From: Acidobacteriota bacterium
GTDB taxonomy: Bacteria > Acidobacteriota > Blastocatellia > Pyrinomonadales > Pyrinomonadaceae
NCBI GenBank assembly: GCA_020201365.1
Contig: JAIVGV010000273.1
Coordinates: 1 to 18,382 of the forward strand
Reading direction: 5' to 3'
Length of the DNA stretch: 18,382 nucleotides
In this document: piece by piece, positions 1-7,296 of the stretch
Position numbering within the stretch: the stretch's first letter is position 1
Layout of the letters: each line of letters begins with the position of its first letter
The notes under the pieces: generated by a model
Database searches by the model: none
Seen by the model: only the letters and a program-made list of their open reading frames with translations
What the model was told of the DNA's origin: nothing
Translations under genes and position numbers: made by a program

Positions 1-247
1 CGCCTTCGCGGCATGTTGCAGTATCACGGGCGTTCCAAGTGGTGCCTCGTTCCCCGGAAATTCTATCGGCGTGACACTCCCCACGCCCGCGCGAAGGTGA
101 CGCCGGAAGCGCGCGTCAGGTCGGCAACTGGCGACTCCGCGGGCGCATCTGAATTGCGTCGCGACGCTTGGACGCGTGAGACGCGAGCCCCCACAGACGG
201 AGCGAATGGAAACCGAAGAAGATTCCCTCGGAGGAGTTGAACGAACG
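1..247. other. Upstream region without a supported gene
   Basis: No convincing coding sequence is seen. The readings open on both strands here have Arg-rich composition typical of shadow frames in GC-rich DNA. The region must hold the promoter of the exported protein that starts at 248, but I could not find a persuasive -35/-10 pair. A ribosome-binding site GGAGGAG lies at 230-236. Confidence 0.5.
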
Positions 248-1456
248 ATGAGAACCCTGAGCCGACTTCTGATGCTGGCTGCACTCGCGACCGTCTTCGC
301 GCTGCCCGCCTTCGCGCAAGACCCCGCCGCTTCGCCCGCCGCCGGTCCCTGCGACGCGCAAGAGAAGAACGATCTCTACACACAGTATTACAACCTGAAG
401 AAGAGCGATCAGGCGAAAGCCTTCGACATCGCCAAGCAGTACCTCGACAAGTACGGGAGCTGCACCGACAACTACACGGCTTCCGTCAAAAAGTTCCACG
501 ACGCCTACGCGCAGGCTGTCGGCGGCGTCAAGCTCCGCAACGACTTCTACGCCGCCTACAACGCGAAGGATTGGGCGAAGGTCAACAGCTCCGCGACGCA
601 GCTCCTCGCCTCTAACCAGAACGACACCGCCATCGCGCTGCTCGCCGCGTGGGGCAACTACCAGGGGCTCGGCACCAAGAACCCCGCCGCGACTGCGAAC
701 GACGCGCTCAACTACGCGAACAAGGCTTTCGATCTGATCCAGAGCGGGCAGGAGCCGAAAGACGCGAGCGGCGCGGTGAGCTACGCCCCGTTCTCCAGCA
801 AGGACGAAGCCGTCGCGTCGCTCAACCTTGAGATCGGCTCGCTCGAAGCCGCGACCAACGCGGACGACGCCATGAAACGCCTGGTCACGGTCGCGCAGGG
901 CAGCACCAAGGCGAAGGAAGCGTCGAACCTTTACGGGAACCTCGGCTTCCTTTACGAGAAGCAGGCTGCGCAGTTGCTCGAGCAGTACAAGGCGATGATC
1001 GCGGCGATCCCCGCGACCGAGACCGACGAGAGCAAACTCGTGCCCGCCAAGCTGGTGCTCGCCAACTTCAACCGCGTCCTTGATCAGGCGATTGACGCCT
1101 ACGCGCGCCAAGCCGCCTACACGACCGACGCGACGGCGAAGGCTGACGTGATGAAGCACCTGACGGAGCTTTACAAGTCGCGCCACGACAACAAGACCGA
1201 CGGTCTCGACGCTTACGTCGCCGGGATCAAGAACACGCCCTACACGGTGAGCGAGCCGATCACGACGCTCCCGGCGACGCCCGCGCCGGGCGAGGGCGCG
1301 ACGACGACCAACGGCACGACGAACACGCCGACCGCCGCGCCCGTCGCCAACCCCGCGATGCCGACGACGAACGCGACCAAGCCGACGACCACGACGACGA
1401 CGCCCGCGAAGACGCCCGCGCCTTCCAAGAAGCCGCCCGTCTCCCGCTACCACTGA
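248..1456 (+). CDS. Exported helical-repeat-like protein with Thr/Pro/Ala-rich tail (paralogue A)
   Basis: This encodes 402 residues. The ATG at 248 was chosen because it begins a clean Sec signal peptide (positive MRTLSR, hydrophobic core, AFA|Q cleavage after about residue 23) and has GGAGGAG 11 nt upstream; the frame is open further upstream but that part is charged and unlike a leader. The mature part is mostly helical, with TPR/Sel1-like spacing of Ala, Tyr and Leu, e.g. an ALNYANKAFDLIQSG helix and a C-terminal HLTELYKSRHDNKTDGLDAY block. The last 60 or so residues are Thr/Pro/Ala low complexity, probably a flexible linker. It is clearly related to the next gene at 1630. The role is unknown; an envelope scaffold or binding function is only a guess. 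A hairpin terminator follows. Confidence 0.85.
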   Translation: MRTLSRLLMLAALATVFALPAFAQDPAASPAAGPCDAQEKNDLYTQYYNLKKSDQAKAFDIAKQYLDKYGSCTDNYTASVKKFHDAYAQAVGGVKLRNDFYAAYNAKDWAKVNSSATQLLASNQNDTAIALLAAWGNYQGLGTKNPAATANDALNYANKAFDLIQSGQEPKDASGAVSYAPFSSKDEAVASLNLEIGSLEAATNADDAMKRLVTVAQGSTKAKEASNLYGNLGFLYEKQAAQLLEQYKAMIAAIPATETDESKLVPAKLVLANFNRVLDQAIDAYARQAAYTTDATAKADVMKHLTELYKSRHDNKTDGLDAYVAGIKNTPYTVSEPITTLPATPAPGEGATTTNGTTNTPTAAPVANPAMPTTNATKPTTTTTTPAKTPAPSKKPPVSRYH

Positions 1457-1487
1457 TCGTCAGAGGGCGGTTCGTCACGAACCGAGC

Positions 1488-1535
1488 AACGCCGGGCTCG
1501 CGTCGCGCAGCGGACGCGCCCGGCGTTTCTCTTTG
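1488..1535 (+). terminator. Rho-independent terminator
   Basis: A perfect 10-bp inverted repeat, AACGCCGGGC (1488-1497) and GCCCGGCGTT (1518-1527), has a 20-nt loop and is followed by the T-rich run TCTCTTT. It lies 30 nt after the stop of the first exported protein, so the two paralogues are probably transcribed separately. Confidence 0.7.
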
Positions 1536-1629
1536 CCACGCGCGCCTGCGGCTTGACGAACCGCGCGGGCGGTTGGCATCTTAGAGCCGAACGCTTTTTC
1601 GCCGAGCGTAAAGCCTGAGGAAGCCCGCC

Positions 1630-2670
1630 TTGTTCAGCAACTGTGAATCACGAACGCGCGCACGTCGCACCCGCGCGCCCGTCGCCTCCGCGCTCTCGTC
1701 AGTCGTCGCCGCGCTGCCGCCCTGCGCCCTTTTGCTTTTGTCCGCCGCCTCCGCCCTCTTCGCCTGCGCCGACCCCGCGCGCGCGCAGCAGCCCTCGCCG
1801 ACCCCGCAGATCACGCAGGCGCAGGCGGAACTCTACGAGCGCTGGCGCTCGAACATCAACACGAACCAGCAGGTCGCCTTCGACGCGGGGCGCGAGTACC
1901 TCGCCAAGTACCCCGCGGACGAGTACGCGCGCTACGTCCGCCCGTGGATCGAGGCTTACGACAAAGCCGCGCGCGGGCTCGAGTTCCAGCGCCTCTTCAA
2001 GTCGCAACGCTTCGGCGAGCTGTACGCCGTCGGCGCGCGCATCCTCCGCGGCGAGCCCGACGATCTCAGGACGCTCGTCCACCTCGCCTACGCCGGATAC
2101 CTCGCCTCCGCCAAGGGCGACGACACGCACTCCGCCGACGCGCTCGCCTACGCGCGGCGCGCCCAATCATTGATCGAGTCCGGCGCGAAGCCGACCGACT
2201 GGCAGCCGTTCGTTGACAAGGACGACGCGCTCGCCTACCTGAACTTCGTCGTCGGCGAACTGACCTTCAAAGACGATCCGGCAGCCTCGTCACGCCTCTT
2301 CCTCAGGGCGCTTTCGTTCGACTCGACGCTGCGACGCGAGCCCGTCATCTACTCGCGCCTCGCCGCCTCCTACGTCGCCAGCCAGTACGACCCGCTCTCG
2401 CAGGACTATCAGGAGCGCTTCGCCGGGAAAGACCCGACCGACGAGAGCCGCGCCGCGCTGGAGCGGGTCAACGCCGTCGTTGATCGCATCATTGACGCCT
2501 ACGCGCGCGCCGTCGCGCTCTCCGGCGACGACGCGAAGTACGCCGAGCCGCAGCGCCGCTGGACGGGCGAGCTGACGCGCTTCTACAAATTCCGCCACGA
2601 CGGCTCGACCGAAGGTCTCGACGCGCTCATCGCGTCGGCGGTCTCGAAGCCGCTGCCTGAAATCAAATGA
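1630..2670 (+). CDS. Exported helical-repeat-like protein (paralogue B)
   Basis: This encodes 346 residues from a TTG start at 1630. TTG is preferred because TGAGGAAG ends 6 nt upstream and no ATG or GTG gives a better leader. The N-terminus is Arg-rich (about residues 8-15), then a long hydrophobic core and an ARA|QQ signal-peptidase I site near residue 52; a Cys in LFAC within the core is a poor lipobox. The mature region aligns by eye with the upstream gene: ERWRSN...AFDAGREYLAKYP versus QYYNLKK...AFDIAKQYLDKYG, ALAYARRAQSLIESG versus ALNYANKAFDLIQSG, and RHDGSTEGLDALIA versus RHDNKTDGLDAYVA. It lacks the low-complexity tail of its partner. Together they look like an old tandem duplication. 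Function unknown. Confidence 0.85.
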   Translation: MFSNCESRTRARRTRAPVASALSSVVAALPPCALLLLSAASALFACADPARAQQPSPTPQITQAQAELYERWRSNINTNQQVAFDAGREYLAKYPADEYARYVRPWIEAYDKAARGLEFQRLFKSQRFGELYAVGARILRGEPDDLRTLVHLAYAGYLASAKGDDTHSADALAYARRAQSLIESGAKPTDWQPFVDKDDALAYLNFVVGELTFKDDPAASSRLFLRALSFDSTLRREPVIYSRLAASYVASQYDPLSQDYQERFAGKDPTDESRAALERVNAVVDRIIDAYARAVALSGDDAKYAEPQRRWTGELTRFYKFRHDGSTEGLDALIASAVSKPLPEIK

Positions 2671-2718
2671 TGAATGATGAATGGAAGGCAAGGGGGCTTG
2701 TCTTCATTCATCATTCAT
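2670..2718. repeat. Intergenic inverted repeat (GATGAA type), copy 1
   Basis: A perfect 14-bp inverted repeat: ATGAATGATGAATG (2670-2683) and CATTCATCATTCAT (2705-2718), with an inner CAAG/CTTG stem. The left arm starts on the last base of the stop codon of the exported protein. It is much more AT-rich than the surroundings and has no T-tract, so it is not a textbook terminator. Related elements lie at 3810-3892 and 5915-5996. Confidence 0.75.
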
Positions 2719-2763
2719 AATTCCGCTTCATCGTTTTCCTTCCGTCTTTCCCGCCTTTGCCTT

Positions 2764-2769
2764 TACAAT
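2764..2769 (+). promoter_or_regulatory. Possible -10 element for rnc
   Basis: TACAAT lies 7 nt before the GTG chosen as the start of rnc, so transcription would begin at or next to the start codon. The -35 region is weak (TTCCGT at 2740-2745, 18-nt spacer), so this is tentative. It would explain why no Shine-Dalgarno sequence precedes rnc. Confidence 0.3.
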
Positions 2770-2776
2770 CTCCGCC

Positions 2777-3523
2777 GTGACTTCCGAACAAGACGCGCCG
2801 CCGCTCGCCCAGCTTGAGCGCAGGCTCGGCTACGAGTTCCGCGACCGCGGGCTCTTCGAGCGCGCCGTCACGCACCGCTCCTGGGCGCACGAGCAGGTCG
2901 GACCCGGCGAGGAGGAGCGCGCCCGCGCGCTGCACAACGAGGCGCTGGAATTCCTGGGCGACTCGGTGCTCGGTCTCGTCGTCGCGGAGCACCTGTTCCG
3001 CGGGCACCATGATCTGACCGAGGGCGATCTCTCGCGCATGAAGCACCAGCTCGTGAGCACGCAGACGCTCGCCGAGGTTTCGTCGCGGCTCGGCATCGGC
3101 GGGTTCATCCGATTGGGGCACGGCGAGGAGAAGACGGGCGGGCGAAACAAGCAGACGCTGCTCGCGGACTCCTTCGAGGCGCTGCTCGGCGCGATCTATT
3201 TAGACGGCGGCTTCAAGGCGGCGACCGACTTCGTGCTCCGCGCTCTCGAGGATCAACTCGGCGAGGCGACGCCGGAGTCGGCAGCCGCCGCCGACTACAA
3301 GACGATGCTCCAGGAGCGCGTGCAGGCGGCTTGCCGCGTGACGCCGACCTACGAGCTGATCTCGACCGAAGGTCCGCCGCACGACCGCACGTTCCACGTC
3401 GAGGTTCGCTGGAACGAGATGACCGTGAAGGGCACGGGCACGACGATCAAAGCCGCCGAGATGGAGTCGGCGCGCCGCGCGCTCGAACACCTGGAAGCGG
3501 AGGCGGCGGGCGAAGCGCCATGA
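2777..3523 (+). CDS. rnc: Ribonuclease III
   Basis: RNase III cleaves double-stranded RNA in rRNA and mRNA processing in the cytoplasm. This encodes 248 residues, a normal length, from the GTG at 2777; the longer open frame adds 32 residues read through an intergenic repeat, so it was rejected. The family signature HNEALEFLGDSVL lies at about residues 53-65, with the acidic residues Glu55, Glu58 and Asp62, and the second metal cluster is in ADSFEALLGAIYLDGG. A double-stranded RNA-binding domain starts at DYKTMLQE and ends with the GTGTTIKAAEMESARRALEHL helix. The stop overlaps the start of the next small gene (ATGA), so the two are translationally coupled. Motifs are intact. Confidence 0.96.
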   Translation: MTSEQDAPPLAQLERRLGYEFRDRGLFERAVTHRSWAHEQVGPGEEERARALHNEALEFLGDSVLGLVVAEHLFRGHHDLTEGDLSRMKHQLVSTQTLAEVSSRLGIGGFIRLGHGEEKTGGRNKQTLLADSFEALLGAIYLDGGFKAATDFVLRALEDQLGEATPESAAAADYKTMLQERVQAACRVTPTYELISTEGPPHDRTFHVEVRWNEMTVKGTGTTIKAAEMESARRALEHLEAEAAGEAP

Positions 3524-3825
3524 GCTACTTCGTCTTCACAGAAGAGAACGAGCACTACATGGACGAGGGCGCGCGCCGCCGGCACGGCGAGTACGAGACG
3601 CGCGAGGAGGCGCTCGCCGCGGCGCGCATGATCGTTGACTCCGATCTCCGAGCGATGTACCGCCCCGGCATGTCAGCCGAGTCGCTCTGCCTGAGCTACA
3701 GGCGCTACGGCACGGACGCCTACGTCGTCCCGGACGACGAACAAGATCGCTTCTCCGCGTGGGACTACGCGGGCGACCGCTCGCGCGAGATTTGTCGCGC
3801 AGGGCGCGGAAACGACGAAGGATGA
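3520..3825 (+). CDS. Small acidic protein of unknown function, coupled to rnc
   Basis: This encodes 101 residues. The ATG at 3520 overlaps the rnc stop codon (ATGA); the same frame is open upstream but only as a shadow of rnc. The protein starts MSYFVFTEENEHYMDEG, has a middle segment YETREEALAAARMIVDSDL that looks like one amphipathic helix, then a Tyr- and Asp-rich part (LSYRRYGTDAYVVPDDEQ, FSAWDYAGDRSREI). No signal peptide, membrane segment or known motif was recognised. GGAGG at 3499-3503 is too far away to drive initiation, so termination-reinitiation from rnc is likely. Its last codons form the left arm of an inverted repeat. Regular codon use and the tight overlap argue that it is real. 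Confidence 0.75.
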   Translation: MSYFVFTEENEHYMDEGARRRHGEYETREEALAAARMIVDSDLRAMYRPGMSAESLCLSYRRYGTDAYVVPDDEQDRFSAWDYAGDRSREICRAGRGNDEG

Positions 3826-3892
3826 GCGCGGAACGAGGAACTGGAGACTCCTTGGTCTTACTCCGTCGTTCATCGTTCCGACTTCGTCGTTT
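3810..3892. repeat. Intergenic inverted repeat (GATGAA type), copy 2
   Basis: A nested long hairpin: outer arms AAACGACGAAG (3810-3820) and CTTCGTCGTTT (3882-3892), inner arms CGGAACGA (3829-3836) and TCGTTCCG (3873-3880). The left arm includes the end and stop codon of the small gene. The right arm TTCATCGTTCCGACTTC recurs near 9311-9327. It separates the rnc pair from lepB. Confidence 0.7.
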
Positions 3893-3898
3893 GCATAC

Positions 3899-3927
3899 TT
3901 GACCGCCGCGCGGCGCGTATCTACGAT
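3899..3927 (+). promoter_or_regulatory. Sigma-70-type promoter of lepB
   Basis: TTGACC (3899-3904), a 17-nt spacer and TACGAT (3922-3927) form a good match to the housekeeping consensus. The predicted transcription start, 7-8 nt after the -10, falls at 3934-3935, immediately before the ATG at 3936. The mRNA should therefore be leaderless or nearly so. Confidence 0.6.
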
Positions 3928-3935
3928 TGAGGGAC

Positions 3936-4883
3936 ATGGGAAACGACGCGAAGTCAACTGTCATCGAGGAGCCGCCCGCGCGCGCGGAGAGCGCGAAGGC
4001 TGAAGGCGCGCGCGCGGCGGAGAAGGACGGCGCGAAGGCTGCGGAGAAGAAGAAGGCGCAGCCGGGTCCGCCGCGCAGCGTGTGGCGCGAGTATTTCGAG
4101 TCGCTGGTGGTGACGGCGATCATGGCGTTCTTCGGCATGACGTTCGTCGTGCAGGCGGTCAAAGTCCCCACGGGCTCGATGCAGAACACGATCACCATCG
4201 GCGATCACCTGCTCGTCAACAAGTTCATCTTCGCGCCGGGACCGCCCCTGCCTTTTTTGCCGATGCGCGACATCCGCCGCGGCGACATCATCGTCTTCAA
4301 GTACCCCGGCTCGCAGACGAGCTGGACGGGCGATCCGAACGACCCGACCAACCGCCCCTACCTGAACAACTACGTCAAGCGCGTCATCGGTCTGCCCGGC
4401 GACCGCGTCGAGCTGAAAGGTACGAAGGTCGTCGTCAACGGGCAGGAGTTGCCCGAACACATCGTCACCGCCGAGAACTTCAACGACGATCCGCGCACGC
4501 TGAACGTCCTCGAACAGAACCTGCCGCTGCAAGCCGAGTCGAACCCGCCGCCGTCGGGCGAGGGCGCGTACACCGTCTATTACGGCGCGGCGACCCGTCG
4601 CGCCGCCGCGCGCGGCGAGACCGAATACCCCTACCCGATCTACGAGCTGACGGGCGGACAGCGCGTCATCACCGTCCCCGCGGACAGCTATTTCGTCATG
4701 GGCGACAACCGCGACAACAGCGCCGACAGCCGCTACTGGGGCTTCGTCCCGCGCGCGGTCGTCGTCGGGCGCGCGATGTTCGTCTACTGGTCTTACGACG
4801 AGAGCAAGCCGATGCAGTTCCCCTACGTCATAGACTTCATCCGCAACACGCGCTGGAGCCGCACGGGCACGATGGTCAAGTGA
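3936..4883 (+). CDS. lepB: Type I signal peptidase
   Basis: This membrane-bound serine protease removes signal peptides from exported proteins. It encodes 315 residues from ATG 3936. A TTG nine bases upstream is open but coincides with the -10 box. Residues 1-48 form a charged Ala/Lys/Glu cytoplasmic extension, 56-74 a single membrane helix. The catalytic Ser81 is in PTGSMQNTI and the general base Lys148 in NNYVKRVIGLPGD; box E is GDNRDNSADSRYWG near the C-terminus. The stretch of about 90 residues between LPGD and box E is the usual variable beta domain. All catalytic motifs are intact, so it is predicted active. A YihY-type gene follows 67 nt downstream on the same strand. Confidence 0.95.
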   Translation: MGNDAKSTVIEEPPARAESAKAEGARAAEKDGAKAAEKKKAQPGPPRSVWREYFESLVVTAIMAFFGMTFVVQAVKVPTGSMQNTITIGDHLLVNKFIFAPGPPLPFLPMRDIRRGDIIVFKYPGSQTSWTGDPNDPTNRPYLNNYVKRVIGLPGDRVELKGTKVVVNGQELPEHIVTAENFNDDPRTLNVLEQNLPLQAESNPPPSGEGAYTVYYGAATRRAAARGETEYPYPIYELTGGQRVITVPADSYFVMGDNRDNSADSRYWGFVPRAVVVGRAMFVYWSYDESKPMQFPYVIDFIRNTRWSRTGTMVK

Positions 4884-4950
4884 CCGACGGATCAGCTGAT
4901 CTCAAGTCGGCTGCGACGACTGCGCGTGTCGGACGAATAAAGGGGGGACG

Positions 4951-5877
4951 ATGCTTTCATCCTGGAAGCTCGGCGGTCTGAGTTGGGCGGGGTTGGCGAA
5001 GCGCGTCTGGGGTCAGACCACGGAAGACGACATCTTCGGCAACTCCGCGAAGCTCTCCTACTACTTCCTGCTCGCGCTCTTCCCGCTCCTGCTTTTTCTG
5101 ACGACGCTCCTCGGCTACCTCGCCGAGACCGGCACAGAGCTGCGCGAAGAGCTGCTCCGCATCCTCGCCACGGTCATCCCGGCGGACGCGAGCAGTCTCA
5201 TCTTCAAGACCGTCAACGAAGTCCGGGAGCACGCGGGCGGCGGCAAGCTCTCCTTCGGCATCCTCGCCACGCTCTGGGCTGCCTCGAACGGCATGGGCGC
5301 TCTGACCGAAGCGCTCAACGTCGCCTACGAGGTGCGCGAGACGCGCGCGTGGTGGAAGTCGCGGCTCACGGCGGTCGTGCTCACCGTCGTCCTCTCGATC
5401 CTGATCATGTCGGCGCTCGTGCTCGTCCTCTTCGGCGGCGGCCTCGCGCACTGGATCGCCGCGCGCTGGAGCTTCGGCGCGGTCTTCGTCGCGTCGTGGA
5501 AGGTCTTGCAGTGGATCGTCGTCCTGCTCTTCGTCCTGCTCGCCTTCGCCATCCTCTACTACTTCGCGCCCGACGTGCGCGTGCGCCGCTGGCAGTGGAT
5601 CGCGCCCGGCACGTGCGTCGGTGTCGCGCTCTGGCTGCTGGTCTCCTTCGCGTTCCGGCTCTACCTGCACTTCTTCAACTCGTACAGCGCGACCTACGGC
5701 GCGCTCGGCGCGGTCATCATCCTCATGCTCTGGTTCTACCTGACGGGCGCCGCGATCCTCGTCGGCGGCGAGATCAACTCCGAGATACTCTTCGCCGAAG
5801 CCGGGCTCGCGCCCTCCGAACACTTGCGCGGCGAGACCGCGGCGATGAAAGAGCCGGAGGCGGACAAGAAGGAGTGA
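4951..5877 (+). CDS. YihY/BrkB-family inner-membrane protein
   Basis: This encodes 308 residues from an ATG preceded by AGGGGGG 4 nt upstream. The N-terminal signature DDIFGNSAKLSYYFLLALFP is the hallmark of the YihY/virulence-factor BrkB family (once misannotated as RNase BN). About six membrane helices are visible: around LSYYFLLALFPLLLFLTTLL, FGILATLWAASNGMGAL, LTAVVLTVVLSILIMSALV, LQWIVVLLFVLLAFAILYYF, GTCVGVALWLLVSFAFRLYL and GALGAVIILMLWFYLTGAAI. The motif ATYGALGAVIILMLWFY and the following GGEIN are conserved in the family. The tail is short and charged. The family has no settled biochemical role. It may be cotranscribed with lepB. Confidence 0.92.
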   Translation: MLSSWKLGGLSWAGLAKRVWGQTTEDDIFGNSAKLSYYFLLALFPLLLFLTTLLGYLAETGTELREELLRILATVIPADASSLIFKTVNEVREHAGGGKLSFGILATLWAASNGMGALTEALNVAYEVRETRAWWKSRLTAVVLTVVLSILIMSALVLVLFGGGLAHWIAARWSFGAVFVASWKVLQWIVVLLFVLLAFAILYYFAPDVRVRRWQWIAPGTCVGVALWLLVSFAFRLYLHFFNSYSATYGALGAVIILMLWFYLTGAAILVGGEINSEILFAEAGLAPSEHLRGETAAMKEPEADKKE

Positions 5878-5914
5878 GGGTAAGGCGGAAACCCGACCGT
5901 CGGGGAGGGCGGGA

Positions 5915-5996
5915 AAGGATGAGGGATGAAGGATGAAAGGAAGGCCGACACGCGATCAGCTCCCCTCTCATCCCTCACCCCTCATCCTTCATCCTT
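5915..5996. repeat. Intergenic inverted repeat (GATGAA type), copy 3, between convergent genes
   Basis: AAGGATGAGGGATGA (5915-5929) pairs with TCATCCTTCATCCTT (5982-5996) over 15 positions, with one G-U pair. Purine-rich repeats continue inside on the left (GGATGAAAGG) and pyrimidine repeats on the right (CTCATCCCTCACCC). It sits between the stop codons of the YihY gene and the M20 peptidase, so it could end or stabilise both transcripts. There is no T-tract on either side. Confidence 0.7.
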
Positions 5997-5998
5997 GT

Positions 5999-7279
5999 TC
6001 AGTCGCTCATCTGCGCGAGCGCGACGCCGAGTAGCACCAGCTTCTTGATGCCTTTGTAGAGCGGCTCGATCTCGCAGTTCTCGGTGACGGCGTGCGAGTC
6101 TTCGCAGGGGCCGGCGCCGGTAGAGATCGAGGAGACTCCGGCGAGCAGCGCGGCGCTCGAGTTGTTCGAGCCGGTCATCGTGATCGGCGGGTTCTGGAAG
6201 CCCATCGCCAGATGCACCGCCTCCGCCATCTGCACGAGCAATGAGTCGCGGTGTCCGGGAATCTGCGCCGAGGGCGACGCGGAGATCACGTCGATCTTCA
6301 CGGTCATCCCTTCACGCTTCGCCTCCTCGTTAACAATCGCCTTCACCTTCGATTCGAGATCGGCGATCACCTCGTTGCTCGTCGAGCGCAGGTCGAGCGA
6401 GAACCACGCGTCGGACGCCTTGGCGTTGACGACCTCCGAGCCGCCGAGCATCCCGATGTTCAGATTTGAAGACGGGTTGCGCGGCACCTCCAACTGGTAG
6501 ATGCGCGCGGCGGCGCGGGCGAGCGGGAGCGTCGCAGAATACGGCGGCGTGCGCGAGCGCGTGTGCCCGCCGGGCCCGATGAAGTGTATGCGGTACCAGT
6601 TGATGCCGATGCCGCCGTAGGTGAAGCCCTCGTAGCCGCCGTCGAGCGCGACGTACTGATCGATCTGATCTTTGTTGTCGGCGACGTAGTTGCGCGCGCC
6701 CTTCATCGTCGTCTCTTCCTCGACGGTGAAGACGAAGACGAGATCGCCCCTGGTCTTGATCTTCGCGGCGTTCAGCGCGCGGATCATCGAGAGCATCGCC
6801 TCGACGTTGCGCGTGTCGTCGCCGACGCCGGGCGCGTAAATCCTGCCGCCTTTGACGGTCGCCTTGATCTGCAAGCCGGGCTGGAAGACCGTGTCCATGT
6901 GCGAGTCGAAGACGACGCGCGGTCGCCCCTGCGTGCCGCATCGGACGGCGACGAGGTTGCCCGTGCGATCGAAGTGCACGTCGTCGAGATGCAGCCCGCG
7001 CAAGATTCGCTCGATGGCGAGAGCGCGCTCGTGCTCGTGACCGGACGGCGCGTTGATCTCCGTGAGCTGCGTCCACTCCTTCAGAATCGCCGCCCTCGAT
7101 CTGTCAACGTCCGCGAAGGCGGCGACGACTTCGGGGCGCTGCAACAGACGGTTCGCCTCTGCGAGCTGCCGGGCGGGCGGCGAGCCGGACTGTTGCTGGG
7201 CGGCGACGGGCGCGAAGCCGGTGGCGACGAGCGCGAGATGCGCGGCGACGGCGAGAGCGGCGCGGGCGGCGAGTTTCAT
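5999..7279 (-). CDS. Secreted M20-family metallopeptidase (PepT-like)
   Basis: This encodes 426 residues from ATG 7279, with GGAGG 6 nt upstream; the open frame extends further but only as shadow. Residues 1-27 are a Sec signal peptide (VAA|QQQ). The di-zinc site of clan MH peptidases is visible: His127 and Asp129 in FDSHMDTVF, bridging Asp154 in GVGDDTRN, catalytic and ligand Glu in FTVEEETTMKGA (187-189), and a late His in EDSHAVTENCEIEPLYKG. A dimerisation domain lies between about 240 and 340. The closest resemblance is to PepT/M20-M25-M40 aminopeptidases, but here exported, so it likely trims peptides in the periplasm or outside. It is 17 nt downstream of the receiver-like gene and probably cotranscribed with it. 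Confidence 0.92.
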   Translation of the reverse strand: MKLAARAALAVAAHLALVATGFAPVAAQQQSGSPPARQLAEANRLLQRPEVVAAFADVDRSRAAILKEWTQLTEINAPSGHEHERALAIERILRGLHLDDVHFDRTGNLVAVRCGTQGRPRVVFDSHMDTVFQPGLQIKATVKGGRIYAPGVGDDTRNVEAMLSMIRALNAAKIKTRGDLVFVFTVEEETTMKGARNYVADNKDQIDQYVALDGGYEGFTYGGIGINWYRIHFIGPGGHTRSRTPPYSATLPLARAAARIYQLEVPRNPSSNLNIGMLGGSEVVNAKASDAWFSLDLRSTSNEVIADLESKVKAIVNEEAKREGMTVKIDVISASPSAQIPGHRDSLLVQMAEAVHLAMGFQNPPITMTGSNNSSAALLAGVSSISTGAGPCEDSHAVTENCEIEPLYKGIKKLVLLGVALAQMSD

Positions 7280-7296
7280 CTTCAACCTCCGATCCT

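Noticed and set aside
116..1453. A 445-residue open frame antisense to the first exported protein
   Set aside because: It is a shadow of the real gene: Arg/Val/Leu/Gly-rich composition, no motif, and no ribosome site. The same holds for the long antisense frame at 4957-5823.
3927..3935. TTG start for lepB
   Set aside because: The codon overlaps the predicted -10 box TACGAT, so it would lie upstream of the transcript. The ATG at 3936 is preferred.
4890..4901. A 12-bp palindrome GATCAGCTGATC after lepB
   Set aside because: It is perfect but short, isolated and not followed by a T-tract; it could be chance or a small operator, without support.
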